A stretch of DNA of 8,418 bases from contig JANYBR010000260.1 of the NCBI GenBank assembly GCA_025360685.1, positions 1 through 8,418 on the forward strand. The letters run 5' to 3'. Shown here one piece after another: positions 1 through 4,384 of this stretch. A program made the translations under genes and the position numbers. This DNA comes from Pseudomonadota bacterium. Lineage in GTDB: Bacteria; Pseudomonadota; Alphaproteobacteria; Micropepsales; Micropepsaceae. The notes beneath the pieces were generated by a model that saw only the letters and a program-made list of their open reading frames with translations, was not told where the DNA came from and ran no database searches. The stretch's first letter is position 1. Each line of letters opens with the position of its first letter.

Positions 1-200
1 TAGGTGACTTGATCCTCGACCACCTGTGGCGCTTGCCCAGCGTACTCCGTGTAAACGATGACCTGGGGGTCCGAGAGGTCCGGAATGGCATCCAGCGGCG
101 TAGTGAAAACTGCATAGAGACCAGCCCCCACGACAAATACCGTCGCAAGCAGAATAAACATCGTATTGCGGGCCGATAATTCAATGATGCGAGCGATCAT
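1..200 (-). CDS. cusA: CusA/CzcA-like heavy-metal RND efflux permease, N-terminal part (runs off window)
   Basis: This is the first 66 codons of an inner-membrane RND pump that drives metal export across the cell envelope using the proton gradient, together with the CusB-like adaptor encoded just upstream. The visible protein starts MIARIIELSARNTMF, continues through a hydrophobic first membrane helix (about residues 13-31) and then reads TPLDAIPDLSDPQVIVYTEY, the typical start of the periplasmic porter domain in the HME-RND (CusA/CzcA) family. The ATG overlaps the cusB stop as ATGA, so translation is probably coupled. No strong Shine-Dalgarno sequence is visible before it. The Cu/Ag assignment comes from the Met-motif adaptor next door, because the pump's own substrate residues lie outside the window. 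CzcA-type (Zn/Co/Cd) specificity cannot be excluded from this fragment alone. Confidence 0.93.
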   Translation of the reverse strand, partial: MIARIIELSARNTMFILLATVFVVGAGLYAVFTTPLDAIPDLSDPQVIVYTEYAGQAPQVVEDQVT

Positions 201-1657
201 GGCGTGCCTGAGGCCTTCTTCGCGTCAGGTGAAAACGCTTGCAGCGCAGCGCGCAGGTTGCTTTCCGCATCGATCAGAAAATTGGCACTGACCACGACCT
301 GCTCGCCGACCTTCAAGCCGTCAAGAACCTGTATGTAACCATCGCCGTGCGCGCCGATACGAACCACGCGAGGTTCAAATTTTCCCTCGCCGCGTGCCAC
401 GATGACGACTTGCCGGGCTCCGCTGTCGATGACCGCCGAGTCCGGAACGACGAGAGCCTGACCACCAGCCGATTCGGGAGAATCTATGGAAACAGATGCA
501 TACATTGACTCGCGCAGCAACGAATTGGTGTTCGGCAATACAATGCGCACGCGGCCCGTTCGGGTTGCGGCCATTAGGCTCGGATAGATAAAATCGACAC
601 TGCCAGTGAACATTCTGCCGGGATAAGCAACGAAGCTGACGTGAGCTGCTTCTCCAGTTTGAACATTGCCGAAGTCCTGTTCAGCAACATCGGCAAGGAG
701 CCATACCGTCGAGAGATCAGCTGTCTTGAACAGCGGGTCGCCCGCGTTGAAGTGCATGCCTTGTGTCGCTGTCTTTTCCAACACCGTGCCGCTTAGCGGT
801 GCGCTGATTGTTATGGATCGTGTAGCGCGGCCCGTCCTGCGAATCTCGGCGATGGCTGAATCCGGAATGCCGTAGTTGCGAAGATTGCGCGCCGCTTGAT
901 TGATGGAGTCTGCGTTGTGTTCCTGCAAAGCCACGATGTAATCAATTTGACGGGTGATTACGTCGGGGCCCATCTGTGTCACGACATCGGGAGTTTGAAT
1001 CCAGACCTGTGCGAGGGGCTGGCCTTTGCGCACCGACGCACCGGTGGTTGAGACAAAGAGCTTTTCAACAAAGCCGTCGAATTTAGTCGTGACGACCGCA
1101 AGTCGGCTTTCGTCCGCCTGGATTGTTCCGGTCGCGCGAATCGAGCGCGTGAGTGACGAACGAATTTCGACCGGAGCCGTTTTGACGCCCAGCATCTGCA
1201 CGCGCTGTGGACTGACCGTGACTATGCCGGACTCGTCCTGGCCTTCGTAAACGGGGATGTAGTCCATCCCCATCGAGTCTTTTTTCGGAACCCGAGATGT
1301 GTCGGCCAGGCCCATCGGATTGCGGTAGTAGAGAACGCGACCTTTCCCGCTTGGCGCGGGTTCTATCGGCGAATTGGTGTTTGCAGGGTTCGCAGTCGAT
1401 GCGTTGTCATAGACCGGAACATATTCGCGGCCAGTGGCGGTCTTTTTCCGGGTTGGCGAATAGTCCGCTTTGCCGTCCGGGTCCTGATAGTAGATGGGTT
1501 TGCGATCCGCAGAAGGCGCTACCGTCGATGCCGCAACGCCAGTCGATGCTGGCTGCGTGCTGGCCATGCCGGGATGTATCCAATAGCCGAAGGCGATGCC
1601 CCCTAATGCGAGCACAACAGCGACCAATCCTGCGACAAGTGTCTGAGTTGTTTTCAC
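197..1657 (-). CDS. cusB: CusB-like periplasmic adaptor (membrane fusion protein) with two heavy-metal-binding repeats
   Basis: This adaptor links the inner-membrane RND pump to an outer-membrane channel and can pass metal to the pump. I chose the GTG at 1657 (486 aa) because GGAGA (1664-1668) lies 6 nt before it. An in-frame ATG at 1681 would add 8 residues but has no ribosome site. Residues about 5-25 form a signal anchor. Two copies of the CusB-type metal-binding domain follow: residues 55-83 (YYQDPDGKADYS...YVPVY) and 108-137 (YYRNPMGLADTS...SMGMDYIPVY). The barrel-sandwich and helical hairpin region comes next, with SAPLSGTVLEK, and then the beta-barrel and membrane-proximal domains ending in VLDGLKVGEQVVVSANFLIDAES. 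The second repeat keeps NPMG and DSMGMD methionines, pointing to Cu(I)/Ag(I). The first has lost them. It ends in an ATGA overlap with cusA. The general class is certain, and the exact metal is inferred. Confidence 0.93.
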   Translation of the reverse strand: MKTTQTLVAGLVAVVLALGGIAFGYWIHPGMASTQPASTGVAASTVAPSADRKPIYYQDPDGKADYSPTRKKTATGREYVPVYDNASTANPANTNSPIEPAPSGKGRVLYYRNPMGLADTSRVPKKDSMGMDYIPVYEGQDESGIVTVSPQRVQMLGVKTAPVEIRSSLTRSIRATGTIQADESRLAVVTTKFDGFVEKLFVSTTGASVRKGQPLAQVWIQTPDVVTQMGPDVITRQIDYIVALQEHNADSINQAARNLRNYGIPDSAIAEIRRTGRATRSITISAPLSGTVLEKTATQGMHFNAGDPLFKTADLSTVWLLADVAEQDFGNVQTGEAAHVSFVAYPGRMFTGSVDFIYPSLMAATRTGRVRIVLPNTNSLLRESMYASVSIDSPESAGGQALVVPDSAVIDSGARQVVIVARGEGKFEPRVVRIGAHGDGYIQVLDGLKVGEQVVVSANFLIDAESNLRAALQAFSPDAKKASGTP

Positions 1658-1663
1658 AACTAG

Positions 1664-1668
1664 TCTCC
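1664..1668 (-). promoter_or_regulatory. Ribosome binding site that decides the cusB GTG start
   Basis: On the minus strand GGAGA is followed by 6 nt and then GTG AAA ACA. The longer in-frame ATG reading (start 1681) has no purine-rich stretch upstream, and this GGAGA would lie inside its coding sequence. This favours the GTG start. Confidence 0.6.
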
Positions 1669-1742
1669 GATGCTGGCACATGGGCGTGAGCGCACAGTCG
1701 CGCTGCAGGCGGCGCGAGTTGCGCCGCCTGGAACGAGAGTCG

Positions 1743-2183
1743 TCACGGCATGAGTTTGACTGTTAGGTTTCCGCTGACAGTTTGAGCGACACCCTGCACT
1801 TTGGCACCAAAGCTGAGCGACCAGTTGTCCGCCTTCTGCCAAACCGAACCGTTGCTCACTTCGAAGCGGTAGGTGCCCGGTGGTTGCTCGCCTAGTGACT
1901 TGATCGGTGCAGTCATCGCCGCCATCCCGATGGGTCCCATGTCCGCTCTCGATTGAATGATGATCGCACCAACAATCGGCTTGCCGCTGTGCATGAGCTG
2001 CACCGACACAATGCTCTTTCCAGGATCACCAGCCTTGGGTGGGCCTGACAGCTCAAAACGATAATCAGAGTTTGGTGTCATGGCGTTGGGCTTACTCATC
2101 GGCATGTCCATGCCGACTGCGACGGCAGGGCCGGCCGCGCTGAGCAACAGGGTCGTGGCTATGGCGAAAGAAATTCTATGCAT
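1743..2183 (-). CDS. Secreted FixH/YtkA-like domain protein
   Basis: A 146-residue small exported protein. Residues 1-22 form a clear signal peptide (MHRISFAIATTLLLSAAGPAVA). The mature start is Met-rich (GMDMPMSKPNAM). The rest is a single beta-rich domain with the pattern of YtkA/FixH-like modules: YRFELSGPPKAGDPG, then VQLMHSGKPIVGA, then MAAMTAPIKSLGEQPPGTYRF, then WSLSFGAKVQG and a final beta strand NLTVKLMP. The start has a good ribosome site (GGAGA, 8 nt before ATG if measured from its last A to the start through ATGAC and flanks). It lies between the adaptor gene and another small secreted protein, all in one direction, so it is probably in the same transcript. A periplasmic metal-binding or chaperone role beside the efflux pump is inference from the Met-rich N-terminus and the position. 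No catalytic motif is seen. Confidence 0.8.
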   Translation of the reverse strand: MHRISFAIATTLLLSAAGPAVAVGMDMPMSKPNAMTPNSDYRFELSGPPKAGDPGKSIVSVQLMHSGKPIVGAIIIQSRADMGPIGMAAMTAPIKSLGEQPPGTYRFEVSNGSVWQKADNWSLSFGAKVQGVAQTVSGNLTVKLMP

Positions 2184-2249
2184 GTCATTCTCCGTTGGTT
2201 GGGACGAACCGGTCGGTACGCCGGACTGAGCAATTGAGTTGAGCTCCGT

Positions 2250-2642
2250 TCAGTTACCGACGCGCACGCTTCCCAGGATGTCCGAATCGGTATCGTCGAT
2301 CCGAGCAACCAGCCGGATTGTCACGCCGGACTGCACGTCGTTGCCTTGATAGGTGAAGGCACCGTGTCCATCTGGCGCCAGAGCGACTCGGCGATCCAGA
2401 AACCGCGGCTCACCCTTGGCCGGAATCCACTGCCGGTGGATCGCGTACATGTGGGCGTTGCTCACCGTCTGGCCATTCGTCTCATCGACGAGACGAATCG
2501 TAAGCGCGTCACCGGACGCCTGCCGCATTGCTTCAAAACTGTAGCGGTCTGCCGCCCCGGCTTGGCCAAGGGACGCGAGTGACAGTGCGGTTGCGAACGC
2601 AAGTTCTACAAACCTCGCACCAATTATTTTGCTTCTATTCAT
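2250..2642 (-). CDS. Small secreted protein, YtkA-like domain, function unknown
   Basis: A 130-residue exported protein with a signal peptide over about residues 1-30 (hydrophobic core LAFATALSLASL, likely cut after GQAGA). The mature part is one beta-rich domain: DALTIRLVDETNGQTVSNAH, then a variable-loop strand with MYAIHRQW, then RRVALAPDGHGAFTYQG, then GVTIRLVARIDD and SDILGSVRV. This pattern (substrate-facing strands, DGHG turn, repeated xVRLVA strands) resembles the YtkA-like family, but the match is by eye only. GGGAGG lies 5 nt before the ATG, a strong ribosome site. It is the second of two such proteins in a row, 66 bp ahead of the FixH-like gene. The few possible metal ligands are His64 and neighbouring Met and His residues. 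A periplasmic helper role in copper handling is inferred from context only. Confidence 0.72.
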   Translation of the reverse strand: MNRSKIIGARFVELAFATALSLASLGQAGAADRYSFEAMRQASGDALTIRLVDETNGQTVSNAHMYAIHRQWIPAKGEPRFLDRRVALAPDGHGAFTYQGNDVQSGVTIRLVARIDDTDSDILGSVRVGN

Positions 2643-2736
2643 GTCGTCCTCCCGCTCACGCGCAAAGGCGCGAGCTGAACGCTTGATTGCGTGTTGAAAA
2701 GAAAGCCTTTCGGGTCATTCGCGGAATGCGCGGACG

Positions 2737-2779
2737 CCTCGAAGCCTTCAGAGGTTCGCGCTCGCGACTAGCGAGGCGC
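2737..2779 (-). other. Two adjacent imperfect hairpins after the Met/Cys-rich gene
   Basis: The 145-bp gap 2643-2787 holds two stem-loops. At 2758-2779 the arms GCGCTCGC and GCGAGGCGC pair over 8 bp with one bulged G around a GACTA loop. At 2737-2754 CCTCGAA pairs with TTCAGAGG over 7 bp with one bulged A. On the minus strand no U tract directly follows either one, so they are not convincing intrinsic terminators. They could stabilise or process the mRNA between genes. Confidence 0.35.
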
Positions 2780-2787
2780 TACGCCGT

Positions 2788-3180
2788 TCAAGCGATTGCG
2801 ATGGGAGGAGGTAGTGCAGGAAGAATGTCGATTCCATTCCGGTTCACGACATGTGTGAACACGGCGCGTTCAGAGCGCGAAAGCAGCTGAAAAATCGCAG
2901 ACTCTTGAATCAGAACAACCGGCAGCGCGCAGGCCGCGCAAGCGACACAACTGCCGTTCATATTCTTGCAGGGATTGCCTTTACTAGGTGCGCCTTTGTT
3001 CATGTTGGTCAGGCAGTCGCTCTGCATCTGCATGCCGGGCATCGTCATTGCCATGTCAGAAGGCATAGCTCCGTTACCTTGGACAGTCGGAACCGCCCAA
3101 CTTGGGGCCGCGCCGCCCAGGAACACTCCTAGCGCGAGGACAAACGCGACAATCCGACGTGCAAACAGGCGAGCAAACAT
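2788..3180 (-). CDS. Secreted Met/Cys-rich small protein, putative periplasmic metal binder
   Basis: A 130-residue protein that I do not recognise by name. I chose the ATG at 3180 because TAAGG lies 8 nt upstream. A longer reading upstream (from 3201 or beyond) lacks such a site. Residues 1-29 are a signal peptide (basic start MFARLFARR, hydrophobic core, SWA cut site). The mature protein opens with a Met-rich stretch (residues 39-52: MPSDMAMTMPGMQM), then five cysteines at 56, 71, 78, 81 and 84 in a CxxCxxC-type cluster (SCVACAACALP), then a hydrophobic helix and a Pro-rich end (PALPPPIAIA). The composition suggests a soft-metal ligand set (Cu/Ag) in the periplasm. It lies between the broken cytochrome gene and the small YtkA-like genes, same strand. 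Small proteins with this layout are often seen in copper loci. The binding role is inference. Confidence 0.7.
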   Translation of the reverse strand: MFARLFARRIVAFVLALGVFLGGAAPSWAVPTVQGNGAMPSDMAMTMPGMQMQSDCLTNMNKGAPSKGNPCKNMNGSCVACAACALPVVLIQESAIFQLLSRSERAVFTHVVNRNGIDILPALPPPIAIA

Positions 3181-3373
3181 AACGCGGACCTTACGTCCCA
3201 TAGTCTTGTCACACAAGGATCGGCGCAGGAGATGAACAATTCGTGAGGGTGAGAACGCTTTTGGTCGGCAACGAGCCGTAGTCCGGTTGGTGATCTCACT
3301 CACGGGTGCGCACTGCATCGCGAGCTGACCCACTAGAAATGAAACAGTCCACACGCCTTCGCAGATTGACGCC

Positions 3374-3937
3374 TTACTGCGGCTTTGCCTTTTGGGGCAA
3401 TCGCGCCTGAATATAGGCGATGACTTCCAAAATCTCCTGCTTCGACAAACTGTCTTTGAAGCTCGGCATTGCTGTGCCGAGGGGCGCTCCGCCCTCGGCG
3501 ACGGTCCAGTACATGAACTAGTCCCAACGTGCCATCGGCATCTGCGAGAGCCAAGCCAGATTTCCGGGCCGTGGCGACAGACCTCGGCCCGCTTCTCCGT
3601 CGCCTTGTCCGGTCGCTCCGTGACACGCAGCACGATTCCGCGTGTAGACCTCGGCACCCCGATCAACGGTCGCGCTGATTTGCGGTAGCGGATTGGTCAT
3701 CGATCTATACGGAGCCGGTACGCCCCACATCATAGCCATGTGATGACGCGGCATACTGGAATTTCCAGGCCCCATCATTCCGTTACCCATCATGCCATTG
3801 CCCATCATGCCGCGACCCATAGGTCACGGACCCATACCGCAGCATCCCTGCCAAGAGTTCTGCGCGACGGCAGCCCCAGATACGCCGATTAGCGCGATTG
3901 CTGCGATGAAGATTGAGACTTTTGTGGTCGGCCTCAT
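3374..3937 (-). pseudogene. Broken c-type cytochrome with Met-rich N-terminal region
   Basis: One reading frame from ATG 3937 (perfect site AGGAGAGG just upstream) to TAA 3374-3376 spans 187 codons and matches a secreted cytochrome c throughout. A signal peptide (MRPTTKVSIFIAAIALIGVSG...AVA) is followed by a Met/His-rich segment with GMMGN repeats and RHHMAMMWG, then a haem domain (GAEVYTRN-RAACHGATGQGDG), then WTVAEGGAPLGTAMPSFKDS with the distal Met, and EILEVIAYIQARLP. Three lesions break it: TGA at codon 38 (3824-3826), CGT for the expected TGT/TGC at codon 102 (3632-3634), turning CxxCH into RxxCH, and TAG at codon 140 (3518-3520). The frame is kept across both stops, so these are point changes and not frameshifts. 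Downstream of the first TGA no signal peptide remains. Family relatives in copper loci carry an intact haem motif. I regard it as decayed. Sequencing error is unlikely to give three such changes. Confidence 0.88.
3767..3811 (-). repeat. Three tandem 15-bp units encoding GMMGN repeats
   Basis: Within the cytochrome pseudogene the units 3811-3797, 3796-3782 and 3781-3767 read GGCATGATGGGCAAT, GGCATGATGGGTAAC and GGAATGATGGGGCCT. They encode G-M-M-G-N, G-M-M-G-N and G-M-M-G-P. The repeat makes the Met-rich segment, a plausible Cu(I)-binding stretch in the intact relatives. Confidence 0.75.
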
Positions 3938-4030
3938 ATCACCTCTCCTTTTTGGGTCGGCAGGATAATATTGTGTTGGGCCAGCGACCGGTCACTTGCC
4001 TTGACCATTATCTTCAGCGAACATACTAAC
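3938..4030. promoter_or_regulatory. Divergent regulatory region between cytochrome pseudogene and arsR-type operon
   Basis: These 93 bp must hold the promoters of both directions. For the minus strand a TATTAT -10 (3965-3970) with GTGACC -35 (3990-3995) fits with a 19-bp spacer. The -35 overlaps a perfect palindrome GACCGGTC (3986-3993). GATAAT (3964-3969) and ATTATC (4007-4012) form a wider inverted pair whose centre is within 2 bp of that palindrome, so a repressor operator is plausible. For the plus strand, a TTGACC (4001-4006) is present, but any -10 spaced from it falls against the ATG at 4031, so I cannot place that promoter well. The regulator encoded next door is the natural candidate for binding here. 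This is pattern reading only. Confidence 0.4.
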
Positions 4031-4384
4031 ATGCGTAAGCGCGTTGTCCAGAAGGTCATCCCCACCAAAATCCCGCAACTGAAGGACGCGCAGGTCGCTG
4101 AACTTGCCGATGTGCTTCGCCTGCTTGGCGAAGCTTCGCGCCTGCGAATCCTGCTCGCATGCATCGACAAACCGGCGTCGGTTGGCGAGATAGCCAAGCG
4201 CGTGGATATATCGCGTTCGCTGGTCAGTCATCATCTGCGATTGCTCAAGGCCAGTCGTGTCCTGCGTGCAAGTCGCGACGGAAAGCAAATCATCTACTCG
4301 CCGGTGGACGATGACATTCGCTGCATTCTGGCTGACCTCGTGAAACAGATCATCGCGCCCACCGCCGACGATGAGGGGGATTGA
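4031..4384 (+). CDS. ArsR/SmtB-family metal-responsive repressor
   Basis: A 117-residue winged helix-turn-helix protein. In the family, the dimer binds its operator when metal-free and lets go on metal binding. Residues about 16-30 (QVAELADVLRLLGEASRLRIL) are the conserved helix pair, and SVGEIAKRVDISRSLVSHHLRLLKASRV is the recognition helix and its flank. RDGKQIIYSPVDDD is the wing. I chose the ATG at 4031. A TTG at 3971 would add 20 unlike residues without a better site. The usual alpha-5 ligands (DxH...HxxH in SmtB/CzrA) are mostly missing: the segment reads DDIRCILADLVKQIIAPTADDEGD, keeping the Asp but with Arg and Ile/Thr in place of the three His. The only cysteines are in LLACID and DIRCIL. 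It overlaps the next gene at TTGA, so it likely controls that operon. The metal sensed cannot be told. Confidence 0.88.
   Translation: MRKRVVQKVIPTKIPQLKDAQVAELADVLRLLGEASRLRILLACIDKPASVGEIAKRVDISRSLVSHHLRLLKASRVLRASRDGKQIIYSPVDDDIRCILADLVKQIIAPTADDEGD

Noticed and set aside
2788..3666. A 292-residue minus-strand protein
   Set aside because: Only the last 130 residues look like a protein (signal peptide at 3180). The upstream part runs through the cytochrome pseudogene in another frame.
3518..3820. A separate 100-residue Met-rich protein starting MGRGMMG
   Set aside because: It is the middle of the cytochrome frame between the TGA and TAG codons, lacks a signal peptide and its own ribosome site, and has the broken RxxCH motif.
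3824..3826. TGA read as selenocysteine or other recoding in the cytochrome
   Set aside because: The position is in a Gly/Pro/Met-rich linker, no SECIS-like hairpin was seen just after it, and a second stop of a different type (TAG) plus a lost haem Cys point to decay.
3971..4384. Longer ArsR form from a TTG at 3971
   Set aside because: The added 20 residues have no family likeness and there is no ribosome site. ATG 4031 gives the expected length.
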